DNA from: Clostridiales bacterium
GTDB taxonomy: Bacteria; Bacillota; Clostridia; Christensenellales; Pumilibacteraceae
Length of the DNA: 64,000 nucleotides
Direction of reading: 5' to 3'
Assembly (NCBI GenBank): GCA_014799665.1
Contig: JAAVHP010000029.1
Span: forward strand, 62,001-126,000
The stretch's first letter is position 1; each line of letters begins with the position of its first letter. The position numbers and the translations under genes were made by a program. Below, in pieces: positions 26,787-35,097 of the stretch. The notes beneath the pieces were generated by a model that saw only the letters and a program-made list of their open reading frames with translations, was not told the DNA's origin and did no database searches.

Positions 26787-28676
26787 TTACGCGTTGTAAT
26801 CGTCCTTATGTTCTTCTATTACTCGAAGCTTTGCGTTAATATAATCGGAGTACGACTTATTATTGTTCCCGCCATCAAACGCAAGCGAATTATTGACCGC
26901 GTCGTTTGTAAACCTGCCGTAACGAGCCTTGTAGCTGTCTTTTAATGCATTAAACCTTTCGACCTTAATAAGATCGGACGACGCAAGAGCCAAAAGATTA
27001 CTGCGATACTTCATAAGCACCGAGTCCGCACCCGCAGGCGCGCCCTTTACTATTAGCTTGGTATAGAGCGGGTTCCATTGCGTGTCGCCGCTATTCGTCG
27101 TAAGGCGCGTAAACGGTGTGACCTGCGTCATTGCGTCGTATTCATTCCACTGCGTAGAACCCAAACACCGGTCGTAGTCGTAAGGTATTATAACTGCTTT
27201 ACCGTCAAACTTGCGGAAATAAATATAGTAGTTGTTGTAATGATTGCGTATGCAGTCGGGATTGCCAAGCATATAGTTGACAGCCTCGAACTTGGCGAAA
27301 TAATCTGTATCCAAGACCGCAGAAAAATCTACGTTATCACTGTTTATCGCTTGTATAAAATTACGCATGGATGACAAATCGCGCAAGCCTGTTGTTTTAT
27401 CTTTCTTCTTATTGGTCTTTTTGTCGTAGGTATAGAACTCGAAATTCAGCTCATCCTCAACGCCGATAAAATAATCCAGGTTGCCCCAATCCTTCAAATC
27501 GGCGGAACCCTTCGCGCCCCAAGTGCACTTCCACAAATCGCCTACTCCAGTATCTTTAAAGTTATGTTCAATAAACGCTTCGTCGATAGGCTCGTGAATT
27601 CTGTACACGCCGAGGTTACGCATATTAGTATCCTTCTCCAACGCCGAAAGTCCGCACAGCGTGACGTGCGGCGCGACTATGCCGTTATCGCGGAACAACT
27701 TCATTGCGTAAAGCTCGCGGATATAAGTATCGTCGAGAGTCGAATTATACTTGATATCTATCTTTTCCATGCCGCCGAGCGTACGCGCTTTACGCGCCGT
27801 TTTCGCCGCCTTGTCTGCCGCCCAACGGTCGCTGAAGGGCTTAACTTCGTCTGCGGTATACCCGTCCTCTACATCATCAAACGTTTGCTTGAACGACAGC
27901 TTCAAATGCACGTTGTCGAAAAATCCGTTGTCGCCGTAGAACCTGTGACGCGAGGTATTGCCCTTCAAGCGCACGCCGACTTCTTCGTAATAATAATACA
28001 GCATACCATCGCCGTCATCGATGCCTATCGTAACAGAATCGGCTACGCGGTAAATCGGTGATTTTCCACGCCCTTCCATGCCCAATTGCTGCGCTCTTTC
28101 ACTGAAAACAATGTAATCGTTATCGAGCTTCTTCCATTCGGCATCCGACATATTCATTTGTATAGAAACGGTCGAGCCATCGTCGAAAAGCGCCTCGTAC
28201 ACGACGGCGTCGCCGCCCGAGCGATACTTGGCGGTGAACGTTTGAGACTGCGTGTATTTCGCGTTTGGATCGAACTCGACCGCGCCGCTGTACCAGCCCA
28301 AGAAAGCATGACCGTCCGCGCGAGGATCCGCCGTATTTAACGAAACCTTGCCGTTATCGTCGGTATTGAGAGAAACACTCGTTTTACCGTCCGCAAACGC
28401 ACCTATACCCGCGGAAAAAGTAATCGTCGGGCCGTTACCGTTGCCGGGATTGCCCGAATCGCCGGGATTGCCCGAATCGCCGGGATTGCCCGAATCGCCG
28501 GGATTGCCCGAATCGCCGGGATTGCCCGAATCGCCGGGATTACCCGGGCCGTCGGAATTGCCGGGGGTGCCCGCATTTGGATCGGCGGGATCGCCGGAGT
28601 TGTCGCCGTTCGGAGCGCACGCGGCAAGCGAAACGCACGCCATCATCATTCCCAAAAATAAAGCTAGTTTTTTCAT
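26787..28676 (-). CDS. CotH-kinase-family lipoprotein with Gly-Asn-Pro repeat linker
   Basis: 629 residues. The signal peptide ends in a lipobox (LAAC). A low-complexity linker of repeated GDSGNP follows (about residues 45-80), then an InlB/Flg_new-like beta repeat (HAFLGWYSGAVEFDPNAKY) and a CotH kinase-like domain. The domain holds the segments RNHYNNYYIYFRKFDG and IIPYDYDRCLGS near residue 490-500, where the acidic residue is catalytic in characterised CotH. Bacillus CotH phosphorylates spore-coat proteins, but secreted CotH lipoproteins are common in gut Clostridia with unknown substrates. No clear ribosome binding site is present. The linker is encoded by a perfect tandem repeat. Confidence 0.85.
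   Translation of the reverse strand: MKKLALFLGMMMACVSLAACAPNGDNSGDPADPNAGTPGNSDGPGNPGDSGNPGDSGNPGDSGNPGDSGNPGDSGNPGNGNGPTITFSAGIGAFADGKTSVSLNTDDNGKVSLNTADPRADGHAFLGWYSGAVEFDPNAKYTQSQTFTAKYRSGGDAVVYEALFDDGSTVSIQMNMSDAEWKKLDNDYIVFSERAQQLGMEGRGKSPIYRVADSVTIGIDDGDGMLYYYYEEVGVRLKGNTSRHRFYGDNGFFDNVHLKLSFKQTFDDVEDGYTADEVKPFSDRWAADKAAKTARKARTLGGMEKIDIKYNSTLDDTYIRELYAMKLFRDNGIVAPHVTLCGLSALEKDTNMRNLGVYRIHEPIDEAFIEHNFKDTGVGDLWKCTWGAKGSADLKDWGNLDYFIGVEDELNFEFYTYDKKTNKKKDKTTGLRDLSSMRNFIQAINSDNVDFSAVLDTDYFAKFEAVNYMLGNPDCIRNHYNNYYIYFRKFDGKAVIIPYDYDRCLGSTQWNEYDAMTQVTPFTRLTTNSGDTQWNPLYTKLIVKGAPAGADSVLMKYRSNLLALASSDLIKVERFNALKDSYKARYGRFTNDAVNNSLAFDGGNNNKSYSDYINAKLRVIEEHKDDYNA
28443..28541 (-). repeat. 18-base tandem repeat in the CotH linker
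   Basis: Five perfect 18-base units (28443-28532) and half of a sixth encode (GDSGNP)n. Slippage would change the linker length in steps of six residues without breaking the frame. Confidence 0.9.
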
Positions 28677-28860
28677 GAGTATAGTTTAACACTAAATTAA
28701 ACGTAAATCAAGGGTTTACGCAAAAATTTTTTTGACACGACGGCTTTACTCTACTTAACGCCGACTTTACATTGCTTAACGTGCTCGACAAACTCGCACT
28801 GATATGATATAATATACCAAACCACAAATTTGATAAAACCGATATTTATCGGTCTGCCGT

Positions 28861-28898
28861 AAAGAAATCGAAAAATCAATCTGTGATTGTGGTATACT
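28861..28898 (+). promoter_or_regulatory. Promoter/operator block shared with the Sel1 gene
   Basis: The block 28861-28891 is identical over 31 bases to the reverse complement of 57036-57066. It contains the palindrome CAATC-TGT-GATTG (28877-28889), followed at the same distance by a -10 TATACT (28893-28898). No TTGACA-like -35 is present, so an activator or another sigma factor is likely. Confidence 0.7.
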
Positions 28899-28904
28899 GT
28901 AATC

Positions 28905-29183
28905 ATGAACAAGATCGTGCCGATAATTACTATATGCTTAGCCGTGGGCTTTGCCGCTATATCTGTTTGCGGGCTCGCGCTCATATCCGCGGCGGTGACG
29001 GCAAGCGAGGTCAAGCTCGTTGCCGTGCCCACGCTTATAATCGGGCTTACGCTCGCGTTTATACACACACCTATATCGTTCTTTTTCAAAAAGGACAGGC
29101 TGTGCTTTATTTCGTTTTTTATCGATCTTGCCGCTCTATCCGTTTCGCTGGTCTCGCTTACGATTTGGCTCGCGGCGGCGTAA
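28905..29183 (+). CDS. Small membrane protein, unknown
   Basis: 92 residues with about three transmembrane helices (6-28, 38-58, 68-90) and a short basic loop FFFKKDRL. No family recognised. The -10 TATACT ends 6 bases before the ATG and there is no ribosome binding site, so the message is probably leaderless. Its promoter block is shared with the Sel1-repeat gene at 57010, suggesting common control. Confidence 0.65.
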   Translation: MNKIVPIITICLAVGFAAISVCGLALISAAVTASEVKLVAVPTLIIGLTLAFIHTPISFFFKKDRLCFISFFIDLAALSVSLVSLTIWLAAA

Positions 29184-29198
29184 AGGAAATCACACAGC

Positions 29199-29233
29199 AA
29201 AAAACTCTCCGCACGGTGCAGAGAGTTTTTTTG
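29199..29233. terminator. Bidirectional terminator
   Basis: AAAAAACTCTC and GAGAGTTTTTTT pair around a loop of about 11 bases between the convergent small membrane protein gene and gap. Confidence 0.85.
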
Positions 29234-29260
29234 TTTTGCGTTAATTATATTGCCTTGCGA

Positions 29261-30331
29261 TTAAAGCTCGGCGAAGTATTTGATCGTACGAACCATTTGG
29301 CTGGTGTACGAGTTCTCGTTGTCGTACCACGAAACGACCTGGACCTGGTAAAGGTCGTCGCCGATCTTGCTGACCATGGTCTGGGTAGCGTCGAACAAGC
29401 TGCCGTAGCGCATACCGATAACGTCGGACGAAACGATGGGATCTTCGTTGTAGCCGTAGGACTCGGATGCGGCTTTCTTCATGGCGGCGTTGATGCCTTC
29501 CTTGGTTACGTCCTTGCCCTTAACGACGGCGGTAAGAATGGTCGTCGAGCCGGTGGGAACGGGAACGCGCTGTGCCGAGCCGATGAGCTTGCCGTTAAGC
29601 TCGGGGATAACCAAGCCGATAGCCTTAGCCGCGCCGGTCGAGTTGGGAACGATGTTCGCCGCGCCCGCGCGTGCTCTACGCATATCGCCCTTGCGGTGAG
29701 GACCGTCAAGGATCATTTGGTCGCCGGTGTAGGCGTGGATGGTGCTCATGATACCCGATTGGATGGGCGCGTAGTCGTTGAGCGCCTTAGCCATGGGAGC
29801 GAGGCAGTTGGTCGTGCAGCTTGCAGCCGAGATGACCTGGTCTTTCTTGTCGAGCGTTTTCTCGTTTACGCCGTAAACGACGGTTTTGAGGTCGTTGCCC
29901 GCGGGAGCGGAGATAACGACTTTCTTAGCACCGGCGTTGACGTGCGCCATCGATTTCTCTTTCGAGCAGTAGAAGCCCGTGCATTCGAGCACGACGTCTA
30001 CGCCGAGCTTGCCCCAAGGAAGATCCTGAGCTTTGGGCATTGCATATATGGTGATTTCTTTGCCGTCTACGGTAATCGAACCGGGGACCTTAATGGTCTT
30101 GCCGTCCTCTTCGTATACGGGTTCTTTGGACGAAACGGTGTGCGCACCCTCGCCTATTCTGCCGCAGTAGCCACCCTGAGCGGTGTCGTACTTGAGCAGG
30201 TTGGCGAGCATTGCGGGGCTGGTCAAGTCGTTGATAGCGACGATCTCATAGCCCTTAGCGCCGAACATTTGACGGAATGCAAGACGACCGATGCGTCCGA
30301 AACCATTGATTGCAACTTTTACGTTTGCCAT
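29261..30331 (-). CDS. gap: Glyceraldehyde-3-phosphate dehydrogenase, type I
   Basis: 356 residues from ATG 30331 (GGAGG 8 bases upstream). The NAD-binding start VKVAINGFGRIGRLAFRQ and the active-site ISAASCTTNCLAP near residue 160 are intact. It converts glyceraldehyde 3-phosphate to 1,3-bisphosphoglycerate. A loop in the catalytic domain reads MILDGPHRKGDMRRARAGA, as in the class with a longer S-loop. It has its own promoter and terminator. pfkA and fba lie within 8 kb. Confidence 0.97.
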   Translation of the reverse strand: MANVKVAINGFGRIGRLAFRQMFGAKGYEIVAINDLTSPAMLANLLKYDTAQGGYCGRIGEGAHTVSSKEPVYEEDGKTIKVPGSITVDGKEITIYAMPKAQDLPWGKLGVDVVLECTGFYCSKEKSMAHVNAGAKKVVISAPAGNDLKTVVYGVNEKTLDKKDQVISAASCTTNCLAPMAKALNDYAPIQSGIMSTIHAYTGDQMILDGPHRKGDMRRARAGAANIVPNSTGAAKAIGLVIPELNGKLIGSAQRVPVPTGSTTILTAVVKGKDVTKEGINAAMKKAASESYGYNEDPIVSSDVIGMRYGSLFDATQTMVSKIGDDLYQVQVVSWYDNENSYTSQMVRTIKYFAEL

Positions 30332-30369
30332 AAAAACAACCTCCAAGTGTTTTATGTTTTATTTTTAAT

Positions 30370-30398
30370 AGTTTATCACCTTAAAGATAATTAGTCAA
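30370..30398 (-). promoter_or_regulatory. Promoter of gap
   Basis: TTGACT (30393-30398) and TAAACT (30370-30375) are spaced by 17 bases on the minus strand. Confidence 0.72.
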
Positions 30399-30401
30399 GT
30401 C

Positions 30402-30488
30402 TTTTTAGTGTCGTGTGTTTGCGGAAGTGATTTATTCTTCTTTACACCCGAGTAATTTCATGACGTTATAAATATCTTTAACGCCACT
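30402..30488 (+). mobile_element. MITE-like element, copy A
   Basis: An element of about 87 bases begins TTTTTAGTGTCGTGTGTTTGC and ends ATCTTTAACGCCACT. The ends form an imperfect inverted repeat (AGTGTCGT / AGTGGCGT). Copies B (30522-30605) and C (36785-36870) share both ends. It lies next to the gap promoter. Confidence 0.6.
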
Positions 30489-30525
30489 TACTTCTTTTGA
30501 AAAAGAAGTAAGCAAGAAAACTTTT
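30487..30525 (+). repeat. Gene-end palindromic repeat, copy 4 (one hairpin)
   Basis: CTTACTTCTTT (30487-30497) pairs with AAAGAAGTAAG (30502-30512), loop TGAA, followed by CAAGAAAACTTTT. This copy sits between the two MITE-like copies rather than at a stop codon. Confidence 0.8.
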
Positions 30526-30605
30526 AGTGTCGTGTATTTACTAAGGCGATTGTTGTTTGTTACACCCGAGTAATATATTTGCGTTATAAATATCTTTAAC
30601 GCCAC
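30522..30605 (+). mobile_element. MITE-like element, copy B
   Basis: Same ends as copy A: TTTTAGTGTCGTGT at the left and GCGTTATAAATATCTTTAACG plus CCAC at the right, with a diverged middle that keeps TACACCCGAGTAAT. The stretch 30606-30661 is AT-rich with nothing recognised. Confidence 0.6.
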
Positions 30606-30661
30606 CCTATTTGTAATAAACAATAAATTGTAATAAATAATAAACGGGAAAACCTTTGACC

Positions 30662-31660
30662 TTATTCTTCGCTCTTGGGCTTGCTCGCCGTAGTCTTGGC
30701 TTTGCTTGCAGTAGACGAGGTTTTGGGCTTACTCGCAGCCGTCGAAGTCTTGGGCTTGCTCGAAGTAGAAGTCGACTTCGGTTTCGAAGCGGTGGTCGAG
30801 GTCGATTTCGCCTTGCTTGCAGTCGAAGTAGACTTCGGCTTGCTTGACGAAGCGGTCTTGGGTTTTGCCGCGGTTTTAGGCTTTGCGGCCGCGGGTTTTT
30901 CTTCCGTCTTTTCTTCCTTTTGTTCTTCGACTTCTTCCGCCTTTTCCTCGGCGACTGCAGCGGTTTCTTCGGCGGGCTGTGCGGGTTTTTCTTCGACCGC
31001 AGGCTCCTCCGCTTTAACTTCCTCGGCTACCTCGGTTTTTTCCTCCGCAGGTTCTTCTACGGGCGTGACGGTAGGCTCTGCGTCCTCCGTTTTTTCTTCT
31101 GTGATCTTAACGGGTTCTTCTGCCTTTTCTTCTGCGGGCGCGTTTTCGGTCGCTTGCTTTTCGGCTTCGATAAGCTCGTTGATATCGCGCTTGCCCTGTT
31201 TGGCGTTCAAGTGCTCGACAAGCGCGGACAAAGTTTGACCGGAAGTGATCGCATCCTTAACGATAAGAACGGTATCCTTGCCGACGGTAACAACGACGCC
31301 TACGTTTTGCGTTTTTACTTTGGTGACCATTGCGAAAGGTATTTCCTTTTCGCCGACGGTGATTTTATTGTCGTCGATCTTAACTTCGAGCTCTTCGTCG
31401 TTCGGTTCGACTACGCTCGATACGAAATTCTTAGGCGCGATAGCGAGCATGATCGAGCACGCCAAAAGAATTGCGCCGAGCGCGATAAGAATTATGCCGA
31501 GAACGAGCATAAGCATTTGCGGGCGAAGTATTACGGCTACCACGCCGATAGCAATGCCGATTATCGCAGTCGCAAGATAAAGCGCAAAGTAGAACAGCAT
31601 TATCTTTTTGTTGACCGCTTTCATATCGGCTTCGGTGATCTTGTATTTGAGTTCGAACAT
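30662..31660 (-). CDS. Membrane protein with acidic linker and histone-H1-like basic tail
   Basis: 332 residues in three parts. Residues 1-150 have two transmembrane helices and a YcxB/PH-like domain. Residues about 150-265 are Glu/Ala/Pro/Val-rich and strongly acidic. The last about 65 residues repeat short SKPKSTSTASKAK-like units and are strongly basic, very like eukaryotic H1 tails or bacterial AlgP/HU-tail sequences. The tail could bind DNA, teichoic acid or another polyanion, depending on membrane topology. The YcxB-like part is shared with the gene at 34062. Function unknown. Confidence 0.7.
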   Translation of the reverse strand: MFELKYKITEADMKAVNKKIMLFYFALYLATAIIGIAIGVVAVILRPQMLMLVLGIILIALGAILLACSIMLAIAPKNFVSSVVEPNDEELEVKIDDNKITVGEKEIPFAMVTKVKTQNVGVVVTVGKDTVLIVKDAITSGQTLSALVEHLNAKQGKRDINELIEAEKQATENAPAEEKAEEPVKITEEKTEDAEPTVTPVEEPAEEKTEVAEEVKAEEPAVEEKPAQPAEETAAVAEEKAEEVEEQKEEKTEEKPAAAKPKTAAKPKTASSSKPKSTSTASKAKSTSTTASKPKSTSTSSKPKTSTAASKPKTSSTASKAKTTASKPKSEE

Positions 31661-31712
31661 TTTTATTTTATTCTCCTATTGAGTTTTTTACCGAATTAAT
31701 CGTGCGGAATCG

Positions 31713-32828
31713 CTATTTTAAATTCTCGGGGTTAAGACATTTAAGCTCGGGCAAAACGAACTTACCGTTGTCGCGGATAAGCACGCCGTCGAAGTAAATC
31801 TTGCCGCCGCCGACCTCGGGGGTTTGGCGAAGCACGAGATCCCAGTGCACTGCGGAAATATTGCCGTTATACGCGTCGTCGTAGCAGCAGCCGGGCGTGA
31901 AGTGGATAGAGCCGGCTATCTTCTCGTCGAACAGGATATCGCCTATCGCTTCGGTGATATACGGGTTTACGCCGATAGCGAACTCGCCCACGTACCGCGC
32001 GCCCTCGTCCATATCGAATATGGCGTCCGACTTTTCCTTATTGGAGCTCTGCGCGTCGATTATCTTGCCGTCCTTAAAAGTAAGCTTGACCCAGTCGAAC
32101 TTGGACCCGTTGTAGACGGTCGGCGTATTGTAAGTGATAACGCCGTTTATCGAGTTCTTGACTGGCGCAGTATACACCTCGCCGTCGGGGATATTCATAT
32201 TACCCGCGCACTTAACGGCGGGGATATCTTTAATAGAGAAAGTGATATCGGTGTCCTTTGCGACCAAACGCACCTTGTCCGTTTTGTTCATCAACGCTTG
32301 GAGCGCGTTCATAGCCTTATCCATTTTGGCGTAGTCGAGGTTGCAAACGTTGAAATAATGGTCCTCGAACTGCTCGGTGGACATACCCGCAAGCTGAGCC
32401 ATGGACGGCGACGGATAGCGCAAAATCACCCAGCGCGTCTTTTTAACGCGGATCTCGTGGTGAACGGGGTGCATATAGATACTCATGTATTTATCCATGC
32501 GGGCTGCGGGAACGCCCGAGTTTTCGTAAGCGTTGTCGCCGCCGCGCAAGCCGATATAGCAGTCCATGCTGCTCATTACCTCAGCATCGAGCTTAGCCCA
32601 AAGTTTAAGCTGCTCGTCGGTCGCGCCCTTTAACAGCTCGGCGCGCACTCTGGTATCTATATTGGTGACAAACGCCTGCGCGCCCGCCGCGTATATCGCC
32701 TTGATGATCTCATTGACAAGCGGGTACGGAACGTCGAAAGCCTCGACCAAAACCTTATCGCCCTTCTTGGCGGCGATAGAGTAGTTTACGAGATTGTGCG
32801 CTAGCGTTACCATTCTTTGGTCTTTCAC
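31713..32828 (-). CDS. M29-family metallo-aminopeptidase (AmpS/PepS type)
   Basis: 371 residues, starting with GTG at 32828 behind AGAGGTG. Metal ligands of the family are recognisable: Glu in PDGEVYTAP, Glu in EFAIGVNPY, His in GSIHFTPG and the HWD near SAVHWDLV. These cytosolic two-metal enzymes trim N-terminal residues from peptides. It is preceded by a consensus promoter and is a single gene. Confidence 0.92.
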   Translation of the reverse strand: MKDQRMVTLAHNLVNYSIAAKKGDKVLVEAFDVPYPLVNEIIKAIYAAGAQAFVTNIDTRVRAELLKGATDEQLKLWAKLDAEVMSSMDCYIGLRGGDNAYENSGVPAARMDKYMSIYMHPVHHEIRVKKTRWVILRYPSPSMAQLAGMSTEQFEDHYFNVCNLDYAKMDKAMNALQALMNKTDKVRLVAKDTDITFSIKDIPAVKCAGNMNIPDGEVYTAPVKNSINGVITYNTPTVYNGSKFDWVKLTFKDGKIIDAQSSNKEKSDAIFDMDEGARYVGEFAIGVNPYITEAIGDILFDEKIAGSIHFTPGCCYDDAYNGNISAVHWDLVLRQTPEVGGGKIYFDGVLIRDNGKFVLPELKCLNPENLK

Positions 32829-32850
32829 TATTTCACCTCTGCTTTTTTAC

Positions 32851-32879
32851 AGTATAATTCTTTTTATAAAAAAAGTCAA
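32851..32879 (-). promoter_or_regulatory. Promoter of the aminopeptidase gene
   Basis: TTGACT (32874-32879) and TATACT (32851-32856) are spaced by 17 bases on the minus strand. Confidence 0.78.
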
Positions 32880-32910
32880 TAAAACAGTAGTCAAATCTTG
32901 ATAATTGTGT

Positions 32911-32988
32911 TATAATGTTTACGAAACGGACTTGTTTCAGGCGCGCGGGACCGATTGATTATCGGGCGCGTAGCCTAAAATGTTTTTT
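32911..32988 (+). promoter_or_regulatory. fba leader: -10 box and terminator-like hairpin
   Basis: TATAAT at 32911-32916 has only a weak -35 (TAGTCA at 32888). Downstream an interrupted GC-rich hairpin (AGGC 32939-32942/GCCT 32973-32976, GCGC/GCGC, CCGA/TCGG) is followed by a T-run at 32983-32988, directly before the GGAGG site at 32989. This could be an attenuator. The start codon lies 12 bases after GGAGG, an unusually long spacing. Confidence 0.5.
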
Positions 32989-33005
32989 GGAGGTAATAAA
33001 ACATT

Positions 33006-33935
33006 ATGCCGTTAGTAACAACCAAGGACATGTTTGCCAAAGCCTATGAAGGCGGCTACGCCATCGGTGCGTTCAACGTCAACAACATGGAGACCATTCA
33101 GGGTATCGTTGAAGCGGGCAAGCTCGAAAAAGCTCCCCTCATTCTTCAAGTATCGTCGAGCGCGCGCAAGTACGCCAACCCTAAGTACCTTACCAAAATG
33201 GTCCAAGCCGCCGTCGAGGATTCGGGACTGCCTATCTGCTTGCATCTCGATCACGGCGATTCGTATGACCTTTGCGTTTCGGCTATTAAGGACGGCTTCA
33301 CGTCGGTCATGATTGACGCGTCGTCTCACCCGCTCGCCGAAAATATCAAGATCACTTCCCAAGTAGTTAAATACGCACACGACCACGGCGTAGTGGTCGA
33401 AGCCGAGCTCGGCAGACTCGCGGGCGTAGAGGATAACGTTAAAGTATCCGAGTCCGACGCGCTCTACACCGATCCCGAGGAAGCGGCGGAATTCGTTGCT
33501 AAGACGGGCGTCGACTCGCTCGCTATCGCTATCGGCACGAGCCACGGTGCGTTCAAGTTCAAGGGCGAAGCCAAACTGCGTTTCGACATTCTCGAAAAGG
33601 TCGCAGAACTTCTTCCTAAATTCCCTATCGTTCTTCACGGCGCAAGCTCGGTCCTTCCCGACTACGTAAAGATGGTAAACGACTTCGGCGGCACGATGCC
33701 CGGCGCTAAGGGCATTCCCGAAGACATGCTCCGCAAAGCGTCGTCGCTCGCGGTCTGCAAGATCAACGTCGACAGCGACCTTCGCCTTGCTTTCACCGCC
33801 GCAGTTCGCAAGCACTTTGCCGAGAACCCCGCGCACTTCGATCCCCGCCAGTACCTCGGCGACGGCAGAACGCTTGTCACCGAATGCGTACGCCATAAGT
33901 TAGTGAATGTTTTGGGATGTGCGGGAAAAGCATAG
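33006..33935 (+). CDS. fba: Fructose-1,6-bisphosphate aldolase, class II
   Basis: 309 residues. Zn-ligand and active-site segments are clear: HLDHGDSYDLC near residue 80, AELGRLAGVEDNV near 136, GTSHGAFKF near 178, and VLHGASSV near 209. It splits fructose 1,6-bisphosphate into the two triose phosphates and needs a divalent metal. Single gene with its own leader and terminator. Confidence 0.97.
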   Translation: MPLVTTKDMFAKAYEGGYAIGAFNVNNMETIQGIVEAGKLEKAPLILQVSSSARKYANPKYLTKMVQAAVEDSGLPICLHLDHGDSYDLCVSAIKDGFTSVMIDASSHPLAENIKITSQVVKYAHDHGVVVEAELGRLAGVEDNVKVSESDALYTDPEEAAEFVAKTGVDSLAIAIGTSHGAFKFKGEAKLRFDILEKVAELLPKFPIVLHGASSVLPDYVKMVNDFGGTMPGAKGIPEDMLRKASSLAVCKINVDSDLRLAFTAAVRKHFAENPAHFDPRQYLGDGRTLVTECVRHKLVNVLGCAGKA

Positions 33936-33959
33936 TTTTCGCGTATTCGTAAGATTAAG

Positions 33960-33994
33960 AAAGCCTCGCAATTTTGCGGGGCTTTTGTTTTGTC
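33960..33994 (+). terminator. Terminator after fba
   Basis: AAAGCCTCGCA pairs with TGCGGGGCTTT (one G-T) and is followed by a T-rich tract. Confidence 0.8.
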
Positions 33995-34000
33995 TAATTA

Positions 34001-34029
34001 TTGACACGCGCGTGTTTTAATGCTATACT
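34001..34029 (+). promoter_or_regulatory. Consensus sigma-A promoter
   Basis: TTGACA (34001-34006) and TATACT (34024-34029) are spaced by 17 bases, in front of the gene at 34062. Confidence 0.82.
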
Positions 34030-34061
34030 GATTTTATCAATTCACCTATCGAGATATAACT

Positions 34062-34667
34062 ATGATAACCGAAAATAAAACGATCAAAGTCAGCTCCAAA
34101 TATACGCTCGAAGCAAAGAAGGAAATCTCTGCTCCGTCGAAAAAAACGTGCAACAAGCTTATATTAGGCTCGCTCGGGGCGGCGGTTGGATTCGTGCTGT
34201 TGATATTCGTTTTCTACTATTTCGAAAAAACCGACTTAGCGGGACTGATGTTCGGGTTCTTCGTGTTCTCGTTACTGGTTTTGCTTTTCGGCGCAGGGCT
34301 TAAATACTCGATCAAAAAAGACCTGCAAAAACCGATACCGCCCACCGTTTTCGAATACGAGTTTTTCGACGGCGGCATAGCTGCAAAGGAAGAAGTCAAC
34401 GGCGAAGTTGTGCACGCGTCCAAATACTACAACAAAAATATAGGTAAAACGTTAGAGGGCAAGCGTTATCTGTTTCTTTACGTAGACTCGTCGCACGCGC
34501 TCGTTATAGACAAGAACGAGCTCTCGCCCGCCGAACTCTCGACCTTAAAATGGATATACTTCAAACAGTATTCGAGCGAACGCTTAGAGCTCGCCGAGTT
34601 CGAACCGGGCACTCCCGATTTTGTGAAAGCGACCGAAACACCGAAAGAAGAACTACCACTAGACTAA
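34062..34667 (+). CDS. YcxB-like membrane protein
   Basis: 201 residues. After a basic cytoplasmic start come two transmembrane helices (about 32-54 and 62-80) and a C-terminal YcxB-like domain with GKRYLFLYVDSSHALVIDK and the family-typical ELSPAELSTLKWI helix. Role unknown in the family. It has a consensus promoter but only a weak ribosome binding site. Confidence 0.72.
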   Translation: MITENKTIKVSSKYTLEAKKEISAPSKKTCNKLILGSLGAAVGFVLLIFVFYYFEKTDLAGLMFGFFVFSLLVLLFGAGLKYSIKKDLQKPIPPTVFEYEFFDGGIAAKEEVNGEVVHASKYYNKNIGKTLEGKRYLFLYVDSSHALVIDKNELSPAELSTLKWIYFKQYSSERLELAEFEPGTPDFVKATETPKEELPLD

Positions 34668-34721
34668 AATAATCACAAAACAAAACCCTCGCAAAAAATA
34701 ATATTTCCTATAAAGAATGAA

Positions 34722-34750
34722 AAATATCCCTGCAGTTCGCGGGGATATTT
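34722..34750. terminator. Bidirectional terminator
   Basis: AAATATCCC pairs with GGGATATTT between two convergent genes. Confidence 0.7.
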
Positions 34751-34763
34751 GTTAAATTTTTAA

Positions 34764-34997
34764 TTATTCATTTATTCCAAGTATGTCGTCTGCCGACACA
34801 TCAAGTAAAATACAAAGTTTTGCAAGCGTATCGAGCGCAGGAAAAATGTCGTGATTCATATATTTTGAAACGGTTTGCGCGGACACGCCTATTTTAGAAG
34901 CAATGGTTTTTTGCGGTATGTCACTTTGCTCAATTGCTTCACGTAATCGACGTTGAATCAAATGTAATTCAATATTATTGATATTAGACTTCCTCAT
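34764..34997 (-). CDS. Xre-family repressor, probably autoregulated
   Basis: 77 residues with one HTH: IPQKTIASKIGVSAQTVSKY, then a typical second helix pair ending DILGI. It faces the lipoprotein gene at 35098. Two palindromes, one inside that gene's promoter spacer, lie between them and are likely operators for this protein. AT-rich relative to the neighbourhood, like its partner, so the pair may have been acquired together. Confidence 0.82.
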   Translation of the reverse strand: MRKSNINNIELHLIQRRLREAIEQSDIPQKTIASKIGVSAQTVSKYMNHDIFPALDTLAKLCILLDVSADDILGINE

Positions 34998-35006
34998 AAA
35001 AAAATT

Positions 35007-35023
35007 ATCGCATATTATGTGTT
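35007..35023. promoter_or_regulatory. Imperfect operator O2
   Basis: ATCGCAT-ATT-ATGTGTT, five of seven right-arm bases matching the perfect operator at 35037. It lies just upstream of the Xre start. Confidence 0.5.
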
Positions 35024-35030
35024 ATTTTAC

Positions 35031-35060
35031 TTGACAATCGCATTTTATGCGATATATACT
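35031..35060 (+). promoter_or_regulatory. Promoter with palindromic operator O1
   Basis: TTGACA (35031-35036) and TATACT (35055-35060) are spaced by 18 bases. The spacer is a perfect palindrome ATCGCAT-TTT-ATGCGAT (35037-35053), so a bound dimer would block RNA polymerase. Confidence 0.75.
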
Positions 35061-35097
35061 ATTCTATACATTATTGGTATTAAAAAGGAGAATCCAA

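Noticed and set aside
28443..28541. CRISPR array
   Set aside because: The direct repeats are contiguous 18-mers without spacers and encode a Gly-Asp-Ser-Gly-Asn-Pro linker. No cas genes are present.
30432..30623. 63-codon frame on the minus strand
   Set aside because: It consists of the two MITE-like copies and the hairpin repeat read through. No ribosome binding site.
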